Assembly (NCBI GenBank): GCA_036397065.1
Contig: DASWJP010000009.1
Span: 1 to 15,101, forward strand
DNA length: 15,101 nucleotides
Reading direction: 5' to 3'
DNA from: JAJFGI01 sp036397065
Lineage (GTDB): Bacteria > Pseudomonadota > Alphaproteobacteria > Kiloniellales > J153
Below, piece after piece: positions 1 to 7,188 of this stretch; position 1 is the first letter of the stretch; every line of letters starts with the position of its first letter. The translations under genes and the position numbers were made by a program. The notes beneath the pieces were generated by a model. That model saw only the letters and a list, made by a program, of their open reading frames with translations. It had not been told where the DNA came from and did not search any database.

Positions 1-123
1 GCGACCTGGTGTCATGCTTGCCGCACGGGAACGGTGAGCCCCAGGGTATCGCTGCATTTCGAGTGCCGATGAAGCAGACCGCCATAGTCCGGCGTCTGTG
101 GGAGATTTGGGTGCTACGTCCGG

Positions 124-1206
124 ATGTCGATCGTTAAACAACTTCTGCTGATCCTGGTGTTCAGTGCGATGCTGTACGGCGGGTTTGTCGGCTGGGACCG
201 CTATCTGACGCCCCATGACGCCACGGCCACCAATCAAGGTACCGCCGGCCGCCCGACACCCGTCGAGGCGGCGCAAGCGCGCCGGCAGGTGATGTCGAGC
301 GTGGTCGAGGCGGTCGGGAGCACGTTGGCCCACCAATCGGTCGAAATCATCCCTCTGGCTGGTGGCCGGGTTGAGGAAATCGCCTTCCGCGCCGGTCAGG
401 AAGTGGAAGCCGGCGCCGTGGTGGTGCGGCTCGACGATGATATCGAGCGCGCCGATCTGGCGGAGTCCGAGGCGGCGCTGCGCAAGGCCGATCTGGCGCT
501 GGAGCGTGCCAGGGTCCTGCGGACAAAGAACATCACCACCAAGGCCACCGTCGACGACCTCACCGCCAACATGGCCACGGCCAAGGCGGAGGTGGCGCGG
601 GCCAAGCGGAAACTGGCCGACCGGACCATCCGGGCGCCCTTTGCCGGCGCCCTGGGGCTTAGCCGTGTCGATGCCGGTGCGCGGGTCACGGATTCGACGG
701 TGATCACCACCCTGGACGATCTGTCGAGCGTCGATATCCAGTTCGCCGTGGCCGAGAAGTATTTCGTCACGACGAAACTCGGCCAGCGGATCGAGGCGGA
801 CGCGGCGGCCTTTCCTGGCCGCGTATTCATCGGAACAGTGACTGAGATCGACAGCCGTATCGATCCGGTCAGCCGGTCCTTCAAAGTGCGCGCGCAGGTG
901 CCGAACCCGAACCGCGAGCTGCCGGCCGGCATGTTCATGCATCTGCGCATGATCCTGGCCACGGGGGATGCCCTGGTCGTGCCCGAGGAGGCCGTGGTCG
1001 CGGAAAGCGGAACCGCCTTTGTTTTCGTCCTCCAGGACAACAGGGCAAAGCGGCACAAGGTTGTCGTCGGCCGGCGTGAATTCGGCATTGCCGAGATCGT
1101 CGATGGATTGGACCTCGATTCGCTGGTGGTTACCCGTGGCACCAGCAAGCTGCGCGACGGGATGCATGTGACGGTTGTCGAATCAACGGCAGGGACCGCG
1201 CAATGA
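124..1206 (+). CDS. RND efflux periplasmic adaptor (membrane fusion protein, HlyD/AcrA family)
   Basis: This protein is the periplasmic adaptor that links an inner-membrane RND pump to an outer-membrane channel. It is 360 residues long, normal for the family. Residues 7-24 form one hydrophobic N-terminal anchor or signal. A lipoyl-like half-domain follows around 65-105 (GGRVEEIAFRAGQEVEAG), then a helical hairpin rich in Ala, Glu, Lys and Arg around 108-168. The second lipoyl half is at about 169-200 (TIRAPFAGALGLSRVDAG), and beta-barrel and membrane-proximal domains occupy the rest. The stop overlaps the start of the pump gene as ATGA, so the two are translationally coupled. The Shine-Dalgarno is poor: a GGAG lies about 20 bases upstream of the ATG. 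No TolC-like gene is present, so the outer-membrane partner must be encoded elsewhere. The family call is certain; the substrate is unknown. Confidence 0.93.
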   Translation: MSIVKQLLLILVFSAMLYGGFVGWDRYLTPHDATATNQGTAGRPTPVEAAQARRQVMSSVVEAVGSTLAHQSVEIIPLAGGRVEEIAFRAGQEVEAGAVVVRLDDDIERADLAESEAALRKADLALERARVLRTKNITTKATVDDLTANMATAKAEVARAKRKLADRTIRAPFAGALGLSRVDAGARVTDSTVITTLDDLSSVDIQFAVAEKYFVTTKLGQRIEADAAAFPGRVFIGTVTEIDSRIDPVSRSFKVRAQVPNPNRELPAGMFMHLRMILATGDALVVPEEAVVAESGTAFVFVLQDNRAKRHKVVVGRREFGIAEIVDGLDLDSLVVTRGTSKLRDGMHVTVVESTAGTAQ

Positions 1207-4200
1207 CCCTCTCGGAGCTCTCCATACGGCGCCCGGTTCTCGCTGCCGTTTTCTGCCTCCTGATCATCGTTTTCGGCATCGCCGGTGTGTCCCAGATACC
1301 GATCCGCGAACTGCCCGATATCGACTCCGCCGTCGTGACCGTGTCGACCGAGTACACCGGCGCAGCACCGGAAATTATCGATTCGGATATCACCGAAATC
1401 ATCGACGGATCGGTTTCCGGAATCAGCGGCGTGAAGACGATCGCATCCCAGTCCAGCCGCGGGCGCAGCTCGACCACGATCGAGTTCGAATTGGGCCGCA
1501 ATATCGATGAAGCCGCCAACGACGTGCGCGATGCGGTCGGCCGCGTGCGCAACCGCCTGCCCGCCGAAGCCGACGAACCGCGGGTCATCAAGAACGACAG
1601 CGATGCCGATCCGGTCATGCGGCTGGCGGTGACCAGCTCGCGGATGGATCCGGCCCAGGTGACCGACTATATCGACCGCTTCATCAAGGACCGCATCACG
1701 ACCATCGAAGGTGTCGCCAACGTCGATATTTACGGCGAACGTCGCGGTGCCGTGCGCATCTGGCTGGACCGGCGGGCCATGGCGGCGCGCAACTTGACCG
1801 TCGACGACGTGGAAGCCGCGCTTGAACGCAACAATGTCGAGTTACCGGCCGGTGAAATCGAATCGCGCACCCGCCTGTTCACGGTGCGCCTGAACAGCCG
1901 CCTGACCAGCGTGGAACAGTTCCGCGACATCGTGCTGAAGAAAACGGACAGCTATCCGATCCGGCTGGACGCCATCGCCCGCGTCGAAAGTGGCGTGGAG
2001 GACGATTCCACCATCGTGCGCAGCAATGGCATTACGGCCATTGGCATTGCGGTCATCCGCCAATCCCAGGCCAACACCATCGCCATCTCCAATGCGGTCC
2101 GCGCCGAGATCGACCGCCTCAGGGATGTATTGCCCGAGGGCATGTCGATCAATGTCGGGTCGGATGATGCCATTTTCGTGGCCGCCTCCATCCGCGAGGT
2201 GCTAATCGCCCTGAGCCTGTCCCTGGTGCTGGTTGTTCTGGTGATTCTGCTGTTCCTTCGATCGGTGCGCGCGACTTTGATTCCCGCCATCACCATACCG
2301 GTCGCGCTCATTGGCTGTTTCTTTCTGATCTACGTCCTTGGCTTCTCGCTCAATGTGCTGACATTGCTTGCCTTGCTGCTGTCCATCGGGTTGGTGGTGG
2401 ACGATGCCATCGTCATGCTGGAGAACATCGAGCGGCGCCTGGCCATGGGCGAGACGAAACTGCAAGCGGCCGTTCACGGAGCCCGCCAGGTGACGTTCGC
2501 GATCCTGGCGACATCGGTGACGCTGATCGCCGTATTCGTGCCGATTTCATTCCTGAAAGGCGCGGCGGGCCGCCTGTTTGCGGAGTTCGGGTTCGTGATG
2601 GCCAGCGCCGTCTTGATCTCGACCTTCGTCGCCCTGAGCGCCTGTCCGGCGCTGGCCTCGATCATCCTCAAGGCTCGCACGAAGACCCCGGGACAGGAGG
2701 GCAAGCCGCCAACGCCAACGCGCATGTCGCGCTGGTACCGGGCGGCTTTGTCCACCTCGTTGCAGATGCCGCTTGTGGTGATCGCCCTCGCCGTGGCGTT
2801 TTCCGGGGCCAGCTTGTTGGCGTTCCAATCCTTGCCCCGCGAACTCAGCCCGAGCGAGGACCGCGGAGTCCTGTTCATCCCCCTGACCGCGCCGCAGGGC
2901 AGCACACTTGCCTTTACCGATGGGGAGGCGAGGAAACTCGAGGACAAGATTGTCCTCGTCAAGGACGAGCTTGGCATCAACACCATCTTCGCCTTCACCG
3001 GCAGCCGCGGCAGACCCTATCGATCCTTCGTGGTCCTGCGCCTGGAGCCGTGGAGCGAACGGACCGTCAGCCACCGCGAAGTCATGCAGGCGCTTGGACC
3101 GTTCACCCGCGATATGACCGGCGTGCGCGGTCTTCCGGTCAGTCCCGCCGGCCTGGGCCTGCACGGCGCCAGCACGCCGCTCAGGGCGGTGATCGGCGGG
3201 CCCGACTATGAAAGCGTCAAGGGGTGGGCTCAGGCGTTGTTGGAAAAGGCCGAAACCAATGAGCAGTTGGCCAATGTCGAGATCGATTTCGAACAAAACC
3301 AGCCGCAATTCAATCTTTCGGTGAACCGCGCCGCGGCCGACGATTTGGGTATCAGCATCGAAACCATCGCGGCAACCTTACAGACCATGTTCGCCTCGCG
3401 CGAGGTCACGACCTATATCGATCGCGGCCGGGAATACCCGGTCATGCTCCAGGCGGACGCCAAGGACCGGCAAACGCCGGAGGATATATCCGACATCTTC
3501 ATCCGAACCGGAGACGGTGCCACGCTGGTGCCGCTCTCGGCGCTGGTGACCATGAGCGAGAGCGCGGAGGCGCCGGCATTGCGCCGCTACAACCGTTTGC
3601 CGTCGATCACGCTGGAAGCCGCCCTGAACGACGGCTATGCCCTGGGTACGGCGATCGAATACATCCGGGATCTCGCGGCCGAAACCCTTCCCCCAGAAGC
3701 GTCCCTCACCTTCTCCGGCCAGTCGCAGCAATATCTGGAAACATCGAGCGGCGTGGCACTCACCTTCGCGCTGGCAGTCTTGATCGTGTTCCTGGTCCTG
3801 GCGGGCCAGTTCGAGAGCTTCATGCACCCGCTGATCATCATGCTCAGCGTACCCCTGGCCGTCGCCGGTGCGATCTATGCGTTGTGGTTCACCGGACTCA
3901 CCCTGAATATCTACAGTCAGATCGGCATCATCCTGTTGATCGGACTGATGGCCAAGAACGGCATCCTGATCGTCGAGTTCGCCAATCAATTGCGCGACGA
4001 GGGCCACAGCGTGCGCGATGCGGTGATCGAGGCTTCGGTGATCCGCCTGCGGCCCATTCTGATGACCACGATTTCCACGGTGCTCGGTGCCGTGCCCCTG
4101 GTTCTCGCCTTTGGCGCGGGGGCGGAAAGCCGCCAGGCGATCGGCATCGTCATCATCGGCGGCCTGCTGTTTGCCGGGCTTCTGACTCTGTTCCTGACGC

Positions 4201-4319
4201 CGGTCCTCTACAACCTGCTCGCTCCCTATACCCGGCCACGCGGATTCATCGAGAAGCGCCTGGCCCAGGAACTCGCGCGGCCCAGCGGCACGCACCTCAA
4301 ATCGACCCCCCGCGTTTAG
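1203..4319 (+). CDS. RND multidrug efflux pump, inner-membrane subunit (HAE-1/AcrB type)
   Basis: This is a proton-driven resistance-nodulation-division transporter, expected to act as a trimer that expels drugs or other amphiphiles from the periplasm and inner membrane. It is 1038 residues, full length for the AcrB/MexB class. The two-fold repeat is visible: TM1 at about residues 11-30, a large periplasmic loop, TM2-6 from about 330 to 480, then a second half ending with TM8-12 from about 860 to 1015. The proton-relay acidic pair is present as D400-D401 in GLVVDDAIVMLENIERR, and the partner lysine as K918 in GLMAKNGILIVEFAN. These identify the hydrophobe/amphiphile exporter class rather than metal-efflux CusA types. 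The ATG overlaps the adaptor stop by four bases. It looks intact. Substrate range cannot be read from the sequence. Confidence 0.96.
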   Translation: MTLSELSIRRPVLAAVFCLLIIVFGIAGVSQIPIRELPDIDSAVVTVSTEYTGAAPEIIDSDITEIIDGSVSGISGVKTIASQSSRGRSSTTIEFELGRNIDEAANDVRDAVGRVRNRLPAEADEPRVIKNDSDADPVMRLAVTSSRMDPAQVTDYIDRFIKDRITTIEGVANVDIYGERRGAVRIWLDRRAMAARNLTVDDVEAALERNNVELPAGEIESRTRLFTVRLNSRLTSVEQFRDIVLKKTDSYPIRLDAIARVESGVEDDSTIVRSNGITAIGIAVIRQSQANTIAISNAVRAEIDRLRDVLPEGMSINVGSDDAIFVAASIREVLIALSLSLVLVVLVILLFLRSVRATLIPAITIPVALIGCFFLIYVLGFSLNVLTLLALLLSIGLVVDDAIVMLENIERRLAMGETKLQAAVHGARQVTFAILATSVTLIAVFVPISFLKGAAGRLFAEFGFVMASAVLISTFVALSACPALASIILKARTKTPGQEGKPPTPTRMSRWYRAALSTSLQMPLVVIALAVAFSGASLLAFQSLPRELSPSEDRGVLFIPLTAPQGSTLAFTDGEARKLEDKIVLVKDELGINTIFAFTGSRGRPYRSFVVLRLEPWSERTVSHREVMQALGPFTRDMTGVRGLPVSPAGLGLHGASTPLRAVIGGPDYESVKGWAQALLEKAETNEQLANVEIDFEQNQPQFNLSVNRAAADDLGISIETIAATLQTMFASREVTTYIDRGREYPVMLQADAKDRQTPEDISDIFIRTGDGATLVPLSALVTMSESAEAPALRRYNRLPSITLEAALNDGYALGTAIEYIRDLAAETLPPEASLTFSGQSQQYLETSSGVALTFALAVLIVFLVLAGQFESFMHPLIIMLSVPLAVAGAIYALWFTGLTLNIYSQIGIILLIGLMAKNGILIVEFANQLRDEGHSVRDAVIEASVIRLRPILMTTISTVLGAVPLVLAFGAGAESRQAIGIVIIGGLLFAGLLTLFLTPVLYNLLAPYTRPRGFIEKRLAQELARPSGTHLKSTPRV

Positions 4320-4335
4320 CCGGAGCAGACGGTTA

Positions 4336-4611
4336 AGCATCCCCCTCGGCGGCCAGGTCCAGCATGAAGAGACGCTGGGAATCATCTCCGATCCCTTCGG
4401 CGAGAATGAGGCGAAGATCAAGTCACCCGGCGATGGCATCGTCATCGGCCGCACCAATCTTCCCTTGGTGCACGAGGGCGACGGCCTGTTCCATATCGTC
4501 CGCGTCGAAGGCACCCAGGTCGTGGCGGAAACCCTCGATTCCTTCATCCCGGAAGAGTCCTATACAGAAGGCCTGACGGCCGAACTGGCCGACGACCCCC
4601 TGTTGGCGTGA
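4336..4611 (+). pseudogene. C-terminal remnant of a succinylglutamate desuccinylase/aspartoacylase-family protein
   Basis: This frame reads about 90 codons to a TGA at 4609-4611. It contains GQVQHEETLGIISDPFGEN followed by IKSPGDGIVIGRTNLPLVHE and then GDGLFHIVRVEG. That is the characteristic C-terminal beta domain of AstE/AspA-type M14 zinc hydrolases: LG.I.DPFGE, then GIVIGRTNLP.V.EGD.LFHI. The catalytic N-terminal two thirds with the zinc ligands is missing. No in-frame ATG exists and no Shine-Dalgarno was found, while the frame runs back without a stop into the 3' end of the pump gene. Family resemblance ends abruptly near 4336-4345, about 20 bases after the pump stop. I read it as a 5'-truncated relic left by a deletion or by insertion of the efflux genes. 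The low number of changes in the motifs suggests the break is fairly recent. Confidence 0.75.
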
Positions 4612-4622
4612 GCCCCCTGCCC

Positions 4623-4638
4623 CCGGCCGCCTGGCCGG
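4623..4638 (+). other. short GC-rich hairpin after the desuccinylase remnant
   Basis: A perfect 6-bp stem (CCGGCC / GGCCGG) with a 4-base loop lies 12 bases after the remnant's stop. No T-run follows on the + strand (AAAAGG instead). It may be the former terminator region of the lost gene, but it is not a convincing intrinsic terminator. Confidence 0.3.
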
Positions 4639-4731
4639 AAAAGGCTCTAACTAGCCGAATGCCGCGGCCCGGTGATTTTCAACATTGTGTCAAAATTCTG
4701 TCGCCGTTTAACGGTTGCTTCATGTTTTTCC

Positions 4732-4745
4732 TTAACCATGGTTAA
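4732..4745. promoter_or_regulatory. perfect 14-bp palindrome TTAACCATGGTTAA, possible CtrA-like site
   Basis: The palindrome sits in an AT-rich stretch (4676-4746) about 40 bases upstream of the small secreted protein gene at 4787, where a promoter or operator would be expected. Each strand carries TTAACCAT. From memory, this resembles the half-site of the alphaproteobacterial cell-cycle regulator CtrA, whose full site is TTAA-N7-TTAA. The spacer here is N6, so the match is imperfect. A GANTC methylation site (GAATC) lies about 6 bases further on. The binding protein is inferred, not shown. Confidence 0.4.
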
Positions 4746-4786
4746 TCCCCGAGAATCGGGTTCCGAGGTGCAAGGAGACGCGAGCG

Positions 4787-5125
4787 ATGAAGAAACTAGC
4801 GTGGACAGCGGCAGCCCTGATTGCCGCGACCTTCGCCCTCGGGCCGGTCGGCGCGATGGCACAGGCACAGCGGCCGGCACAGGCGCAGCAGCAATGCGAC
4901 GAGCGCACCAAGGTGCTCGGCCATCTCGCCAACAAGTATCAGGAAGCCCCGGTCGCCATCGGCGTGACCAGCTCGGGCGGCCTGGTGGAAGTGCTGTCCA
5001 CGGGCGACGGCAACACCTGGACCATCATTGTGTCCAATCCGAACGGCGTATCCTGCCTGTTGGCCGCCGGAGAGGGTTGGCGGGCGCTTCGCTTCGACTC
5101 GAAGAACGTCGATCCGGGCGTCTAA
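4787..5125 (+). CDS. small secreted protein of unknown function
   Basis: This 112-residue protein has a classical Sec signal peptide: MKKLAW, a hydrophobic core, then AMAQA with likely cleavage around residues 25-26. A short Ala/Gln linker follows, then a compact domain of about 75 residues. That domain has a Cys at 37 and another at 90 that could form a disulfide in the periplasm, and the segment GGLVEVLSTGDGNTWTIIV then NPNGVSCLLAAGEGW. The pattern (GNTWTI, P.G.SC..A.GE.W) is one I associate with short conserved hypothetical proteins of alphaproteobacteria, but I cannot assign a function. The start is well supported by AAGGAG at 4772-4777, nine bases before the ATG. The gene appears monocistronic: a palindrome-bearing AT-rich region precedes it and a strong stem-loop follows. 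Confidence 0.85.
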   Translation: MKKLAWTAAALIAATFALGPVGAMAQAQRPAQAQQQCDERTKVLGHLANKYQEAPVAIGVTSSGGLVEVLSTGDGNTWTIIVSNPNGVSCLLAAGEGWRALRFDSKNVDPGV

Positions 5126-5137
5126 TCCCCAGACCGT

Positions 5138-5172
5138 ACCGGTGCGCCCCGCTTGAATGCCGGGGCGCCGGT
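5138..5172 (+). terminator. bulged stem-loop after the small secreted protein gene
   Basis: Left arm ACCGG (5138-5142) plus CGCCCCG (5145-5151) pairs with CGGGGCG (5161-5167) plus CCGGT (5168-5172). This gives 12 base pairs with a 2-base bulge (TG, 5143-5144) and a 9-base loop. It begins 13 bases after the stop codon, where a terminator belongs. No T-tract follows (AACCGCAG), so it may act as a 3' mRNA stabiliser or a Rho-assisted end rather than a textbook intrinsic terminator. Confidence 0.45.
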
Positions 5173-5243
5173 AACCGCAGTCCTACAACGCCCATAGGCA
5201 CCCGCCCCCATTGGCGCTAGCATACCCGCCATTGGTGACGCGT

Positions 5244-5963
5244 ATGCCGAACATCCACCGGTACATTGGGCAGTTGGCCGCAGTCCTGCTGCTCCTGATC
5301 GCCCCCCTCGCCGCGGCTCCGGCGTTTGAGGCCGGCGACCTGGAGCGGCTGTGGCAAACCGGCAAGTGCCTCGGCTGCGATCTGCGCGGCATCGACCTGG
5401 CCAAAATCTCCCTGCAACGCAGCACCATCGGCGCCGGTGGCCTGGGCGTGCTGGATCTCAGCGGCGCTGATCTGCGCGGCTCACAGTTGCGCCAGGCCCA
5501 GCTCAGCCGCGCGACATTGCGCCGCACCGATTTTTCCGGGGCCGTGTTGGACGAGGCGGACCTCCGGCGCGCCGATCTGCGCGAGGCGAATCTGGCCGGG
5601 GCCAGCCTGGTGCTGGTGAACCTGTCGGCGGCGCGGCTCGATGACGCCAATCTGACCGGGGCCGCCATGGGCCAGGCCCGTCTCGATGGCACCCGCCTGA
5701 ACGGCGCCGTCTTGGCCGGCGTGGACCTGAGGCGTGCCATCCTGACGCGGGCGTCGCTGAACGGCGCCGATCTGGCTGGTGCGCGCTTGCCTGGCGCTTT
5801 TCTGAGCGACACGGACCTTTATGGTGCCAAGCTGGACCGGGCCGATCTGTCCGATGCCGACCTCAGTACCGCGAGTGGCTTGACCCAGGCGCAGCTCGAC
5901 CACGCCTGCGGCAACCTGAAGACTCGCCTGCCCCCCTGGCTGACCGTACAACCCTGCGATTGA
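5244..5963 (+). CDS. exported pentapeptide-repeat protein
   Basis: The ATG at 5244 gives 239 residues. An N-terminal hydrophobic segment (about 9-24, ending LAAAPA) is a likely Sec signal. A cysteine pair follows in KCLGCDLRGIDL (residues 41-52). From about 47 to 210 the chain is almost entirely A(D/N)LXX pentapeptides, with DL/NL recurring every five to ten residues, for example SGADLRG, DEADLRRADL, GADLAGA and KLDRADLSDADL. Such repeats fold as a right-handed quadrilateral beta-helix. A short tail carries another Cys (222) and a Cys near the end (CD). There is no clear Shine-Dalgarno. In-frame TTG (5211) and GTG (5235) codons would lengthen the protein slightly, but the ATG gives the best signal peptide. 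Exported pentapeptide proteins have no general function. It is unlikely to be a Qnr-type gyrase mimic because it appears to leave the cytoplasm. It ends 12 bases from a convergent gene. Confidence 0.88.
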   Translation: MPNIHRYIGQLAAVLLLLIAPLAAAPAFEAGDLERLWQTGKCLGCDLRGIDLAKISLQRSTIGAGGLGVLDLSGADLRGSQLRQAQLSRATLRRTDFSGAVLDEADLRRADLREANLAGASLVLVNLSAARLDDANLTGAAMGQARLDGTRLNGAVLAGVDLRRAILTRASLNGADLAGARLPGAFLSDTDLYGAKLDRADLSDADLSTASGLTQAQLDHACGNLKTRLPPWLTVQPCD

Positions 5964-5975
5964 ACGTCGTACCGC

Positions 5976-7007
5976 CTAGCCGGCGATGCCCAGGGTCGTC
6001 TGCAAGGGCTTGCGGCGCACCTTCCAGATGACTGAATCGACGATGTAATGGTGGAAATTGATCGACTGGTAGATGACCAACGCCGGCAACAGCAAGGCGG
6101 CCGTGTTCTGCAAGGTGGCATAAACGACTGTAGAGATGGCGAAACAGATGCCGAAATAGAGCCAGACTTTCTGGGGCTGACTGATCCGCGACAGGAACGG
6201 GGCTTTCGGGTCGACGCCATTCCGGAAACGGTTGGTGTTGAACATCCAGACAAACACCACGTACTGGGCATTGTGCCAGATGTTGATCACCAGCCAGCCG
6301 TAGGTGATGTCGTCGATGAAGATATACGCTGTGCCGAAGATGAGGAAGTGGGTCGCCATGTAAAGGCTATGGGCCAACGCCAGGCGGCCTCGCCACCACG
6401 CCAGCGCCCGGGTCGCCAGCCACCAGGCCAGCGACAGCAAGCCAACCGCTTGCACCACATCAACGGCCCATTCCGGCACCGGCAGCACACGCAACTCAAT
6501 GCCGAGGAACATGCCGGGGTCCTGATACGAGCGGTGCAGAATCCCCCACACCGGCAGGGCCCAGAATACGATCTTCGCGGGCCACTCGCCGTCATTGACC
6601 AGGCCATCGGACTTGCGCCGGTAGATCTGCGCCACCCCCCAACTCTGGCGCGTATAGTGGAACCACTGCCAATAGAGGTACAAACTGGCCAGGGCCCAGA
6701 GACCAGCCCCGAAGCCGACCATCAGCACGCCGGCGAACACCAGGAACGGCAGCCAGACCACCAGGAAGCGATGGGTCCGGAAGCTCTCCTTGTCAAAGCA
6801 CAGACGGGTGAAGGTGGCGATCACATGGTGATAGCCCAGCAGCCAGAGATCAGCCATCACCACCAGCACGAACAGCGCCGGGTTCCAGACCACCACCATG
6901 CCCGAGACCAACGCCAGGCCGGCGATACCGGCGATGAAGGTTAGATCGAATGAACGGTCCCTGAGCCAGCCCGGGGATACATCGATGGGTTCCGCCGCCA
7001 GCGCCAT
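5976..7007 (-). CDS. polytopic, histidine-rich inner-membrane protein of unknown function
   Basis: I do not recognise the family. From the ATG at 7007 the protein has 343 residues and about eight or nine hydrophobic segments, near 22-42, 44-64, 81-101, 103-117, 146-157, 184-205, 212-230, 238-256, 282-299 and 303-319. Histidines sit in or beside membrane segments: GYHHVIATF (60-61), WFHYTRQSW (117), ALAHSLY (213), MATHFL (220), IWHNAQYV (245) and NFHHYIVDSVIWK (319-320). This pattern recalls membrane metalloenzymes such as desaturases, hydroxylases or carotenoid-cleaving proteins, but the canonical HX3-4H sets are absent, so that is only a thought. The start is chosen by AGGAGAGG (7014-7021), six bases upstream; an in-frame ATG at 7031 lacks such a site. 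An AT-rich gap separates it from glk, so it probably has its own promoter. Confidence 0.82.
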   Translation of the reverse strand: MALAAEPIDVSPGWLRDRSFDLTFIAGIAGLALVSGMVVVWNPALFVLVVMADLWLLGYHHVIATFTRLCFDKESFRTHRFLVVWLPFLVFAGVLMVGFGAGLWALASLYLYWQWFHYTRQSWGVAQIYRRKSDGLVNDGEWPAKIVFWALPVWGILHRSYQDPGMFLGIELRVLPVPEWAVDVVQAVGLLSLAWWLATRALAWWRGRLALAHSLYMATHFLIFGTAYIFIDDITYGWLVINIWHNAQYVVFVWMFNTNRFRNGVDPKAPFLSRISQPQKVWLYFGICFAISTVVYATLQNTAALLLPALVIYQSINFHHYIVDSVIWKVRRKPLQTTLGIAG

Positions 7008-7013
7008 GAAACA

Positions 7014-7021
7014 CCTCTCCT
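7014..7021 (-). promoter_or_regulatory. Shine-Dalgarno deciding the start of the membrane protein gene
   Basis: AGGAGAGG on the - strand with six bases to the ATG at 7007. It favours this start over the upstream in-frame ATG at 7031. Confidence 0.7.
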
Positions 7022-7084
7022 GCCTGGACATCGCGCACGTTTATGTCTTTCCCGGCGCTACCTGCCGGGGCAGTCAAGACTAGC

Positions 7085-7188
7085 GTGGAAAACCTAAGTT
7101 GACGTTAAGGATTCGCATCGGTTTTGAATTAATTCACGTTTATAATCAGATACTTATTTATGTTTTTAAATAATTTGGTTTACGTATC
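7085..7188. promoter_or_regulatory. AT-rich gap between glk and the membrane protein gene, with a 12-bp palindrome
   Basis: About 100 bases of strongly AT-rich DNA in otherwise GC-rich surroundings. It holds the perfect palindrome TGAATTAATTCA (7125-7136) and a weak inverted repeat, TTATTT (7154-7159) with AAATAA (7168-7173). A GANTC site lies at 7110-7114. The region follows the glk stop and precedes the membrane protein start on the - strand, so it should contain the promoter of the latter. I could not place convincing -35/-10 boxes, and no GC-rich terminator hairpin for glk is visible. Confidence 0.45.

Noticed and set aside
1..123. 3' end of an upstream gene
   Set aside because: Two frames are partly open from the window edge, but neither shows a recognisable motif, and the stretch is too short to support a call.
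4364..4576. 70-codon + strand ORF beginning MKRRWE
   Set aside because: It is a shadow in the wrong frame of the desuccinylase remnant, with an Arg/Ser-rich composition and no resemblance to known proteins.
6048..6944. 298-codon + strand ORF opposite the membrane protein
   Set aside because: Rich in His, Gln, Asp, Glu and Arg, as expected from the antisense of hydrophobic codons; the - strand frame has coherent membrane helices and a strong ribosome-binding site.
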